NCBI GenBank assembly: GCA_922989275.2
Contig: OV277861.1
Coordinates: 41,046,623 to 41,110,622, forward strand
Source of the DNA: Gari tellinella
Lineage: Eukaryota; Mollusca; Bivalvia; Cardiida; Psammobiidae
Reading direction: 5' to 3'
DNA: 64,000 nt
Shown: positions 19,618-30,500 of the stretch, in pieces
Layout: the number at the start of each line of letters is the position of its first letter
How positions within the stretch are numbered: position 1 is the first letter of the stretch
Made by a program: the position numbers and the translations under genes
Notes under the pieces: model-generated
What the model saw: only the letters and a program-made list of their open reading frames with translations
Database searches by the model: none
What the model was told of the DNA's origin: nothing

Positions 19618-19866
19618 AACTCTTTCCTCCCTGAAACTTTAAATGGACAATTCCAGTTTCCATTTTAGTCTAGTCCATTTCTGACCTTTAATGGTTGTTT
19701 TTGTCAATGTTTGGCATTATGTCAAACAGTGAAGACCCTGATCAGAGGGCTCCTTTCGGAGCCCTCTGATCTGGGTATTCACTGTTTGCACAAGACAAGT
19801 GTACTATTGACATGTACACTGTTTGAAGAGGCCGTCTATATGCGGGACTAGGGCTCAAAGGGTTAA
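19618..19866. mobile_element. TTAA-flanked MITE with hairpin family B
   Basis: Begins TTAACTCTTTCC and ends CTCAAAGGGTTAA, so TTAA marks both ends. The hairpin at 19723-19791 has arms GACCCTGATCAGAGGGCTCC and GGAGCCCTCTGATCTGGG. The outer arm sequence GGACAATTCCAGTTTCCATT is also seen inverted near other copies (36400, 59740, 63070). Confidence 0.75.
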
Positions 19867-20206
19867 CTCAAAAACACAATTTGTAACTTTTGCAGGTTTC
19901 TGTGAAAAATATATATTTTATCTTTTTTTACAAATGCACCTGCATAGGACATTTACATGACTGTGTTAGTTACATAAGAACAAATAGAATGGATCTCTAG
20001 CTACAGCTCCTGACATTTATTTTGAAATTGAACAAATCTGTGGAAAGGTAGAAAATGAAAGGGTCGATGGATTGGTTCCTATGGAGGTTATGCCTTTGAC
20101 CCTTATCAAACTTTGAGTAGTATACATTGCCACCGTGGTATACAGTGGCGAAAACCTGTTTCTTTCACAATAAACACGTTTATTATCAACCTATTATATC
20201 CATTGA

Positions 20207-20272
20207 AAACAGTTTGGAGCAAGACCAGGTACCGGGTAACACGGCGTCTGATCAGGCTCCAAGCTGTTTGCC
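20207..20272. repeat. Hairpin family A copy (TTTGGAGC subtype)
   Basis: Arms CAGTTTGGAGCAAGACCAGG and CTGATCAGGCTCCAAGCTG. Together with the upstream AATAAACACGTTTAT it matches a copy at 63743-63806 in the same orientation. Confidence 0.65.
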
Positions 20273-20466
20273 ACTCTGATTTAAATAATTTGTATGATTC
20301 TTTTCAAAAAGAAAATGCAAGTTTCTGTATTTAATTGCAATTTCGTTTGCGTTTAAACGGGAAAGAATAACGTATTGTTTATTGTAGTACTAATGCCGAT
20401 TTTAGCTCGTGTTAATATGAACCCATTACTCAATAGCCTATTTCTAGTATTGAAATTAGGTGACCA

Positions 20467-20539
20467 CTTAAAGCAAGTTGAAAGTAAAACAGAATGCGCC
20501 TTAGGGAGCTTTCTGTTTTACTTTAAGACTGCTTTAAGC
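20467..20539. repeat. Hairpin family C copy
   Basis: CTTAAAGCAAGTTGAAAGTA arm and inverse, with an AGAATGCGCC/GGAGCTTTCT centre. Confidence 0.65.
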
Positions 20540-20807
20540 TACCATCTGCCCCTGTAAAGTCTTTAAGAAAATGTTTCTCATAAAATTATTATATATATTC
20601 ATAACTGTATAAAATGGATTTATTTGCTTCAATGGACATGAATGGAGGAATAAATTAAATGCGTAAAATGTTTATTTTTTATTATTATTAGTTTATGGAA
20701 TAAAGTATTAAATCATGTTTTTAATGACTAACATGTAAATTAAATCAACGTTCACAAAACTCACAACTATACCATAATGGCATATTGTGAATTAAAGGGA
20801 GGTAAAT

Positions 20808-20912
20808 CATATAACTCATATGTATGCAGTAAACCACTCTTATACAGTCCATTCAGGGAATGGACTGTATAAGAGTGGTTTACTGCATACATATGAGTTA
20901 TATGATATACCA
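20808..20912. repeat. Perfect 100-bp hairpin (GGGAGGTA-associated family)
   Basis: TCATATAACTCATATGTATG CAGTAAACCACTC and its exact inverse. The same design recurs at 57446-57560, where the arms differ in length and loop sequence. Confidence 0.8.
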
Positions 20913-20956
20913 TAATGGTTAATGGATATACAGATACACAATGGATCGTTTGTCAG

Positions 20957-21513
20957 TACAGTATAACCTCTCTATAACGACCACTATAACGAACGCTAAT
21001 TGATTGTAAAAAAGACAGATGACAGCTTAAAGAAAGTTGACATTTAACCAGAAAGCTCCTAAGTGCTGCTTTCTGTTTTACTGTCACCTTGCTTTAAGCA
21101 GTCACCTGTCGTAAACACCTCATATACGACTTTTAGATAACTAATCTAGTTTCATGCGATACCTTTTTTAAATATTTAACTCATCTAAGTTTGATTTTAT
21201 AATATTAATTCTTATAATCTTAATAATTATACTGAAATAATTTCCCTTATTCAGGATTTGTTTCCATGTAAATCCATAAGGTATGGTGCGTTTTACTTTA
21301 TTGTAAATGTAGCTAGTTGTCTTTTCTTACCACATGTAAGTATACATGTACCTGTATATAATTTCATGTTTAAACTTAAATCAAGGTGACAGTAAAACAG
21401 AAAGTTCCTAAAGGAACTTTCTATTTACTTTCATCTTGCTTTAAGCAGTCACCTGTCGTAAACATCTAATAATTAACACAAATCAGTGGTTGTAATAGAG
21501 AGGGTTTACTGTA
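20957..21513. mobile_element. Pogo/Tigger-like MITE (CAGTATAACCTCTCTATAACG ends)
   Basis: Left end ACAGTATAACCTCTCTATAA; right end TAATAGAGAGGGTTTACTGTA, inverse with a few mismatches, flanked by TA as in Tc1/mariner/pogo elements. Two family C hairpins (21025-21100 and 21375-21444) lie inside, each ending GCAGTCACCTGTCGTAAAC, so an internal duplication is likely. Confidence 0.6.
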
Positions 21514-21514
21514 C

Positions 21515-21885
21515 TTTGTATACTGTCGCACGTGTATTGAGTGACACTTCATTTACACATTAACCAAAGACATTTCAAATGGATAGCAATATTCCAATTA
21601 AGTATTTTTCACTTTTTACTATGTTTTTTTAACAATATGTTGCAAATGGCAAACACTGCATACCCTGATCAGAGGGCCCCGAGAGGAGCCCTCTGATCAG
21701 GGTCTGCAGTGTTTGCATAGGACAAGTGTTCTCTCCACAGTTTCGCTATTTGTAAAGAACGCATATATGCGTCACGAGGGATCAATAGGTAAAAGGACCA
21801 TACTACTATTTCGTATGATACATATTCATCATCATGGCTGTTTTAAGTAGAACTATTTTCTTCAGGGGAGGAATGAATGAAATGC
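21515..21885. repeat. Local duplication, copy 1 (with hairpin B at 21649-21717)
   Basis: From GTATTGAGTGACACTTCATT to TTCAGGGGAGGAATGAATGA this matches 23006-23365 throughout. The included hairpin B copy has arms ACCCTGATCAGAGGGC and GCCCTCTGATCAGGGT. Confidence 0.8.
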
Positions 21886-21894
21886 ATAGTTAAC

Positions 21895-21965
21895 AGGATG
21901 TGAAGCGCTTTTGAACGCACACCTCCTATGTGTAAAGAGCGCTATATAAATCTGGTATGATAATA
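21895..21965 (+). repeat. Short LINE/SINE 3' end fragment
   Basis: GAAGCGCTTTTGAACGCAC ... AGCGCTATATAAATCTGG: reverse-oriented relative of the (ATT)n-tailed repeat at 11409-11470. Confidence 0.55.
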
Positions 21966-22190
21966 ACGAGTTGTCATTGATTTAACTAATTGCACGTATC
22001 CACAATATCACGTACAGTCGAAATACATGTATGATTTTAGAGACAATTCATAACCCTTTCCACGCAAAAAATGACCGTCTGTTTTAACCTTTTCGATGAC
22101 AAAAAAATCGTCTGCTAAAACATATCGTCCTCAATTTTATGCCAAAATTCATTTTTACGGTTTGACTAAAGAAATACTTATGTGAGAGCC

Positions 22191-22254
22191 AAACGGGTTG
22201 GATCCTAACCAGACCCCGCGTAACGAGGCGTCGAATCCGGACCAAAAGTGTTTG
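22191..22254. repeat. Hairpin family A copy (diverged)
   Basis: GGTTGGATCCTAACCAGACC with a degenerate inverse arm. Confidence 0.5.
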
Positions 22255-22444
22255 TAAAATTGACTGATTAAATATACTATGATTATTAAAGTAATATCTA
22301 AATGGGCGTTAAAGCTGATACTGGTTTTGTACAATCGACACATAACACAACACATAAACCACTTATTAAAATTGATGCCATATCAACCTCTATTATGACC
22401 ACTAAAACGAAGACTAATTGATTGTATATAAAAGAAAGATGAAA

Positions 22445-22519
22445 ACTTAAATCAAGGTGACAGTAAAACAGAAAGCTGCTATAAGGAGCTTTCTGTTTTA
22501 CTGTCATCTTGCTTTGAGC
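22445..22519. repeat. Hairpin family C copy
   Basis: Arms ATCAAGGTGACAGTAAAACA and inverse; part of the duplicated segment that also covers 21375-21513. Confidence 0.7.
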
Positions 22520-22576
22520 AGTCACCTGTCGTAAACACCTGATAAATAACAAAATTTAGTGGTCGTAATAGAAAGG

Positions 22577-22996
22577 TTTATCACATAATTTGCGGTGTGG
22601 GAGTTGCATAAAGCGATTGTATAAATATCGTAATCCACTAGTGGAATATCGTTTTTTGGGCTCCGGCCTAACTTGTTCGTCCACAAGCGCTGCATGTAGC
22701 GGGATGCCAAATGACGTCATTTACTATGACGTTAACGTAAACAACGTAACGTTTTGGCGGAAATTCTATTTAGCGGTAGTTCTACAAACTACGTCTTCAA
22801 TCAATTTAATAGGTGCTTAAATTTGTTTTGTGATAAATAGAATCTCACATTCGTGCTCATTATTATCATTTTTAATAAACTCGTCGACTAAAATGAATAT
22901 GACGCTCGCCAAGGCTCGCGTCATATTCTTTTAGTCAACTCGTTTATTAAAAATGATAAATAATGAGCACTCATGCAAGATTCTCTATTTATTACA
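22577..22996. mobile_element. Foldback MITE family F, copy 2, inside the duplicated segment
   Basis: Full-length partner of 18136-18547. It sits within duplication copy 2 at the place where copy 1 (around 21500-21513) reads straight through from GGTTTA to CTTTG, so copy 1 is the empty site and the insertion is younger than the duplication. Confidence 0.8.
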
Positions 22997-23005
22997 CTTT
23001 GCATA

Positions 23006-23365
23006 CTGTCACATGTATTGAGTGACACTTCATTGACACATTAATCCAAGACACCTCAAATGAATAGCCAGATTCTGGGACAATTAAGTCTTCTCCACTC
23101 TTTACTAACTATGCTATTAACGATATGTTGCAAATGGCAAACATTGCAGACCCCGATCAGAGGGCTCCTAGAGGATCCCTCTGATCAGGGTCTACAGTGT
23201 TTGCATAAAACAAGTGTACTCTTCACAGGTTCGCTATTTGTAAAGACCGCATATATATACGTCACTAGGGGTCAGTGGGTTAAAGGACAATATACTATTT
23301 TTATGATACATATTCATGGCTGTTTATAGTAGAACTATTTTCTTCAGGGGAGGAATGAATGAAAT
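23006..23365. repeat. Local duplication, copy 2 (with hairpin B at 23137-23206)
   Basis: Partner of 21515-21885. Its 3' end lies only about 110 bp from the stop codon of the RING-NHL gene, so the duplicate may contribute to that gene's 3' untranslated region. Confidence 0.75.
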
Positions 23366-23474
23366 GTGCTAAAGGTTGTTTTTATTGGAGTAAAGTAGTA
23401 AGCCATCAAAGTATATATAAACGCGTTGGTCGGGAAAGTATAGCGTTTTACTCGTGTAGGGATTTAAATGGCAA

Positions 23475-24536
23475 TCAATTTAAACAACAGAAAAGTTTCT
23501 GGACCATACTCTGCTCTTTAACTGGCACATATTTTGACGTATCCCAGAAATACGAATGGACTTGACAGAACTTTGACCCTTGAAGTACCACCATAAGAAC
23601 ACTGTCCTGAAAAACCATAACACTGACTGGTTTTACGTCTATTCCATACTCGTAGGTCTCCTTTACAGGAATGTCCGTGAACCGTCCATCAGGACTGAAC
23701 ATCTGTACGCGGTAATTGTTGGCGTCGGCGACATAAATGTTGTCATATTTATCCACACACACGCCCATAGGATACAGAAACTGGCCAGGCCTCGTGCCCT
23801 CCGTGCCAAACTGTCTGACAAACGTGCCGTCTATTCTGTGGATCTTAATTCTATGATTACCACAGTCTGCTACTATAATGTCGTCATGGCTGTTGGTCGT
23901 GACGTAATACGGTATGTTGAACTGGTTAACGCCCTTGCCATGGGAGCCAAACATTTCAGATCTCTTGTACTGTTGTGTCAAAACGTGAACACAATGTTGA
24001 CGAAGTCCGGTTATCACAGGTCGGTCATTACTTGTCAGTGCGAGTCCAAAGGGATTTTCATGTCTGTAAAATATTCCAAAACGACCGTGTAATTGTCCTT
24101 CCACGGAATACTCGCGTAGTATAGAGTTCTCGTCCTTGCTCACAGCTACGAGGAGCGTGCCACCTCGCTTTACCACAATGCCTCTCACGGAACAGTCACA
24201 CGTAAATGCACGTCTAAACTCGCCAGTTGAAGAAAACACGGCGATCTTGTTCAAGCTTGAATCAGCAATGAATATATCATCGGTCAAAGTGGATGACGTT
24301 ATCCCGGACGGCTTGAGAAATTCATGTGGCAGCGAACCAAAGTTACCGAATCTGCGTATCAGCTTGTTGGAGGCGTCTCTCTTGTTTCCGTAACTGACAT
24401 CATGACGTCCAATAAGAGGCGTGGTTTCTTTGGACTCATTTATTTTGAAGTTATGAGGCGTGACGGTATCGGACAGGCCGATAATAAAGTGATTATCTGG
24501 AAAACCGACAACCCCGGAACTAGGAAGTGCTATCTC
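23475..24536 (-). CDS. RING-NHL exon 2: NHL beta-propeller
   Basis: NHL units visible by their core pattern: PSGI...DDIFIADSSLNKIAVF, VRGIVVKRGGTLLVAV, PFGLALTSNDRPVIT, PYYVTTNSHDDIIVADCGN, PMGVCVDKYDNIYVADANN, and a final weaker blade before the stop. The open frame extends 28 codons further upstream (to 24620), but that part is a T-rich stretch ending in CTTTCAG and is intron. Confidence 0.93.
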   Translation of the reverse strand, partial: EIALPSSGVVGFPDNHFIIGLSDTVTPHNFKINESKETTPLIGRHDVSYGNKRDASNKLIRRFGNFGSLPHEFLKPSGITSSTLTDDIFIADSSLNKIAVFSSTGEFRRAFTCDCSVRGIVVKRGGTLLVAVSKDENSILREYSVEGQLHGRFGIFYRHENPFGLALTSNDRPVITGLRQHCVHVLTQQYKRSEMFGSHGKGVNQFNIPYYVTTNSHDDIIVADCGNHRIKIHRIDGTFVRQFGTEGTRPGQFLYPMGVCVDKYDNIYVADANNYRVQMFSPDGRFTDIPVKETYEYGIDVKPVSVMVFQDSVLMVVLQGSKFCQVHSYFWDTSKYVPVKEQSMVQKLFCCLN

Positions 24537-27500
24537 CTGAAAGAAAAAAAATAAACGTGAGATCTTTGCATGAACATTATACAATGATCCCTTTCTACAG
24601 CAACACTCAGTGGGAGACAAACATGTGTCTTGTTCGAAGGGTAGTGTCTAGTTAGTTAAAAAATTGCTTACAATTGCAAACAGCTTGAATCCTGATCAGA
24701 CGTTGCGTAACGCGGCGTCTGATCTTGAATCAAGCTGTTTGTCACTATAGGAATAAACAACATCTTTTTGACGTTCATGACGGTATGACTACATTAGCTT
24801 CGCAGGGGGTAAGTTTTGTAAACGCCCGAAGGGCGTTTTCAATAAACTTACCCCCCCCGAAGCTAATGTAGTCATACCGTCATGAGCGGCAAAAAGATGT
24901 TGTTTATTCCTTATATTTATATTTTTGTTTTCTGTCATCCATTTAATGTGTAGTTTGACCAGATTTGTTTTCATGTATATGAATATATCATATACCGGCC
25001 AAATGGGTTTGATAGATGTAATATCGATGTAATAGCCATTCCAGTTTCTAAATATGGTGTCAAAAGTAGTCCTTACTACATGTACTGTATTTGCATGATA
25101 ATTTCAGGGTTTTACGCAGTAAACTTTCTCGCTGTGCTTTAAGAACGCTCGTAAGAAACTAAAACAAAAATTTCAATCTGAATATCCATTATCAAAGCAT
25201 ATTTTAAACAATTAGGTGGCGCAAGTTTTTATACACGCTTTACACATAGCAACGCGAATAGCATCGCTGAAATGCGACTACACAGTCAGCGTGTACACAC
25301 ACCCGCGGCTATCCGTGGCATATCCGATACACATAGGCTAGTTTCAATATGTCATAACGGAACATTATGTTACCAATTTAGTAAGTGTGAATGCATTATT
25401 TTGCTTTATGTTTGAGCGACTTTCCTATGTAATTCTGGTGAACAAATTGTTTGAACTTGCCAATTTCAAACCGTAATTGGAAGACAACTTGTCTAATCTA
25501 TAAATAGAACATCATTCACTCAGAGAAGGGAGAGAACGCGTACAGCTTTAATGACGGAGCGTTATATGATAACCTCCCTTAAAACAGCATTTTTTTTTTA
25601 TCGCAATTTGATTTTAATTGAACTGTCTGTGACTTTAAATAGGGGTTTCGAGATACCCAAACAGATAATCTAAAAGTAGATCCTAACTTGGTCGGTATCT
25701 CTCCGCCGTATGGAAGATTTTCTTCGCGGCGGAGACTCCGCCCTCTTTCTAACTGGCTGGAACCGGATTCGATTCGTAGGTTCATCGAGAATTGACCTGC
25801 ATATTTTTAATACGATTACATAGAGACTTTACAGGGTGAATGTAAATATTCGTCATTATGTTGTTGTTTTTCCGTCAAAATGTCTAATATATGACTCTGA
25901 GATGAACAGCAGAAGACAATTTTAAGCAGACGATATTGCAGCTATGAAACAGTTGGACACATTTGTCTTGTTTGCGGAGCAGCGGCAGGCGTTGTTGTCA
26001 GGAGGGAATTGTTGTTCAGAGGGCCGCTATGAGAGAAGGAGCACTGTACACACCCCACGTACCACGTGCTTAAACTTCCAAAATCAAAAGGAATCTTACA
26101 AACTATTTAACATAATGATGATGCTGATAACGACGGCGGCGGCATGGTGAAGTTGATACTTATTAGCATGTCGATGGTGATTATTTTGTGACGACGACGA
26201 TATGGCGATGATAATGGTCATAGGAGTCTTCTGTGTTGAATTTTCCTATATTAAACAGACATCTCTCTTTATAACTTCACATTGTCCTACTTCAATGTGT
26301 GTTCGCTAAACACAAGTTTGACTGTCATGCGAGGGGTGTTTCATAATTAGTGCATCTTGATCAACAACTTTGATATAATAAGTATAATATGCATGTGTAT
26401 TATATCGCTGGAAAGGGCAATTTTCACCTACACGATGGTATAATGCACGGTTATTACTCGATAAATAACAATACTATCCTGAATGACCCCTTCTCATGTG
26501 CATTGGAACATAGCACTTTTCAGACATTATTTATTGACCTGAGATGTTCTTAAAGGCAACTTTCTAGAATTGTTTTTGAAATAAACCAGTTTATGTCTGA
26601 ATTTTAATGTAAATAAAATTTCATTACAATCTAAAAGGTCAATTGTCTTTCTTTTTTGTCATTTCATGAAATAATAACATTTTAGACAACGTAGTACATG
26701 TATGTGCATAATTGTCTGATTGTTTTTGTCTTAAAGTTTCATAAAAATATTCTAAATAATAAAGCAGCTATAATAACTATAGTATCAACATTTGTTCGAA
26801 AAATAACTTCAACAATACACCAAAACGGCCCAGTGCCCATTGACTTGGTGTCATTTAGCTTCATGTTGTGCATAATTCTATCGTATAGGCGAATGGTATA
26901 TCGCACATGTATAGCACCCCTCGTATGTATACCCGTTTCTTGTTAATTACCCGTATCTTGTTAATTGTCACACACTGTACCAGATAGTGTCAGATACGGC
27001 ATACCAGGAAGAGAACACTATACATGTATAGTTATAACATATACATGTATACCCGTATCTTGTTCATTGTTAAATACAGTACCAGATACGGCATTCCAGG
27101 AAGAGCACACACTATATATGAGTCCCGCTCCAGGAAAACCGGGCTTAATGACAAAATTTTCGAATTTGACTTTTTTGCAGAAAAGTAGAATTGAGGCATT
27201 TTCATACACAACACCGAAAACCGTATCTCATTAGGACACATACTTTTAATTTTACAGCGGTTTAAATCAAACAGGTATAGATCTAGATATAAAAACAACA
27301 AGTTTGTGACGTCAAAATAACGTCGCGCATTTGATGACATAATAATCTGATTATGACGTTCTTTCGCAATACACTCTAACTCTTCACTTGCTGAATTAAA
27401 CTTTTTTTGAACAGTCTTATTTTAAAAAATGGTGTTTTCCATATGCATGTGTATTTGAAACTGATTTATCCTTCAATAGTGTCGTAAAACACAAAAATGT

Positions 27501-30500
27501 GAGTGCCTTACAGCTTGGATCCACATAAGATGACGAATTATTCGGTCATTCATCCGAATCCAAACTTTATTCAAAGGATGTCAATATAAACGATTAGCAA
27601 GAAAGAGTTAAATGTCATTTGAAAATGATGCATTTAAGAGATATATCTATTGTTTATAACATTCCATCTAATCATCTCCTGAAGTTCATTGACCAATGGG
27701 CATGTCGACAGTTGGCGGTGGACACGTGTTGTCTTGAAGCTGCTGATGTATGAACGATCCATGTACATATATCTAAGTATTTTTGTCGCTGTATCGATAG
27801 TCAAGCTGAGGAAAAATCCGGTAAACTGTCTGGAAACTGGGCCCTTAGTTTCAGCAGAGATATCTCCTGTTTCGGCAGCGTCACTTTCCATCTTCACAAT
27901 CACTACACCTGATTTTTCTCTAGCCATTCAAAAATATTGATATTTTCTGTAAATTCTAACAAATTTACACATGTATAGATCTATTTAATATCTTTTAGAT
28001 AAGTTTCTAGTGATGAAAGTGCGCGGCGCAACATCGACATGCTTTTCGTTGGACAGTATGTAACATAGAACGGTTTGGGGTTTCCAGTCAAATTACAAAT
28101 AGTTATGCTTCAGTTTCAGATGAGTTAAGGTTGATGACCACTAATGAGATCAGACCAAACTCGGTTCACTACGTACAGCAATCGAGCATTTGCGTCACTT
28201 GAACTGACGGCTCATTCCAAACAATGCTTTAGCCGACCGTTCTCGAGAGATGGCCGACCGATCTCCGTAGAGTATTTGTCAAATTAAAAACTTAGATATT
28301 TTGACTTTAATTGAGATTAGTGTTAAACAGTTTGGATCCTGATCTGACGCTGCGTTTTTTCTGTGCCTGATCAGGATCCAAACTATTTGCAAATAACTTA
28401 AGACTGATAATGATTTGGTCGATATAGACAGTCGTTACTGCATCAACAGAGTTAAGCATAATTTATCGAGTATTTACAAAACCTTGTATGTAATTTGACG
28501 TTATCCAGTGCATTTTGCAATTGGCCCCGTAGTGTTTTATTCTTTCATTTATATGTTTCCCTTAAGCACTCTACTTACCAACTTTGTGATGTATTTGGCA
28601 ATTAGTTTGGATCCAGACGAGATAACGTGTAACTGCTTCCCATCATGATCCTAACTGGTTGCCATTCTGATTACAATTAAACGTTCCGAGGGAAATAGTT
28701 GTTTATTTTTAGAATTTAAGAAAATAACAAATGTTCAGAGTGCATGAGGTTAAATTTGTTGGCGAAAATGACAAACTGGGCAGTTATCTGCGTGCGTCGG
28801 CGCAAGCTGACTATCCACTGTACCTCGTCTCTATGGTCCAGTGTATCATTGAAATGACAGAGTAAGGTCGATGTGTATACAGGTGCCTTTAATGCCTACA
28901 GTCTCATTCTCATCTATACAAATACACAGGTTCATTTGTTTTGAGTGGTGAGAAAGGCAAACGTTTTGGCTAAAGTCAAATGTGTTGAATGTAGAGTATT
29001 TGACAATACGGCTGGTAGGGCCTCTCTCTCTCTCTCTCTCTCTCTCTGGCTAAAGTCAAATGTGTTGAATGTAGAGTATTTGACAATACGGCTGGTAGGG
29101 TCTCTCTCTCTCTCTCTTCTCTCTCCTCTCCTTCTCTCTCTCTCTCTCTCTGCATACAACCCTCTGCATACTGTTGATGAATATCGACTTTGGTCGTATT
29201 ATTTGGTAGATATATTGGTGCAGTACCATCACGACCCCAGGGTGCAGTAGACTTGGGTATTCTGATTTCATCAGCGTAGTTACTATTTACCTTAGTCACT
29301 GGTTTTATATCTTCAAAGGTAAGTGCTTTTGGTGGGTTTTTGCCTTGTGTTTTGAGTGTTTTTGGTACAACACCTGATTCATTAACATGTGTCATTAGAT
29401 TTTATAACAGTGTTAGCATAAATGTTCGTTTACAAACACGATACCCCTTGAAAATAAATTCATGGCTAGCTTTTTGTCTTTTCTTCCCTCTCTTGTTGAT
29501 TCTCTTGTAGCATTGTCAACAAGCGACGCCACTGTCCATTTCTGTCACATTTAAAAAGTGTACGTGTACATCTCAGATACTGGAAAATGTTCTTCGTAGT
29601 TCCTTTGGCACCAAGAAAAATTGAAACACCAAACAGTCACATGATCTGGATCGCATTCAATCGAACCAGCTGCTTGATATTTTGCTTCTCCACCAGCATC
29701 ATCCTCACTGTCCTTATTTGTCACGAGAACATTCTGGACACGTTGATCAAAACTGATCTCATTCGTCATTTCTTTGCCAAGCGAGTTGTCACCGAAGACT
29801 GCACTCTCTTTGTCATCTTCATCGACGTCGACACTTAACTGAGAGGCTAAGGGAGTCCGGCCAAAGTGTTCAGAGGAAAGGCTCTCTAGCTCCTGGAAAA
29901 TAAAAGCCTACCGTAAACGAAAAAATAATAATAATAAAGAGAGGATATTGATCTACACTGGTCGCCCATCCGAACACGCCACCATTCGAGCCATCGAAAA
30001 TAATTTGTACAAGATAATGTTAGTTGTTTCAATTTCGATGTAAATCGAAAAGCAATAAAGTTTAAACTTTATTTTCAAAATTGAAATTCTTTTCAAAAAG
30101 TAAAATCTAGTTTTAATCTCGATAACCAAACAGTAAAATCTCAAAAAGAATCGGTAACAACATATGCAGGCGACAAGCAATTGAAAAATATGTTGTGCCT
30201 GTCTCCTGCATTAAGAAGTTGTCATATTTTTTTACACCTATCAAATAAATGTTTTTGTGTTTGATAAATCTATCGAGATTTCAGTGTACGTTTTGTTATA
30301 AGTTAAATTATTACTAGATCCAGATCATTCTATTCTAGATCTATGGCCGAAACCTTTAAACTATAAGACGTTAGCAAGCTAACGTCTATTCAGTAAATAA
30401 AGATCAACTAGAGCTAGACCTATATTTCTATTGATCTTAATCTAATGCCAAAAAAAAAGAAATAAGAAAAAAAAAAGGCTGACGTGGGTTTCGAACCCGC

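Noticed and set aside
23580..24554. Plus-strand frames of 170, 85 and 76 codons across the NHL exon
   Set aside because: They are the opposite strand of a clear NHL-repeat coding exon and have no family resemblance.
28932..29395. Frames with long Arg-Glu or Ser-Leu runs
   Set aside because: Produced by (TC)n microsatellites; only the part upstream of the repeat has meaning.
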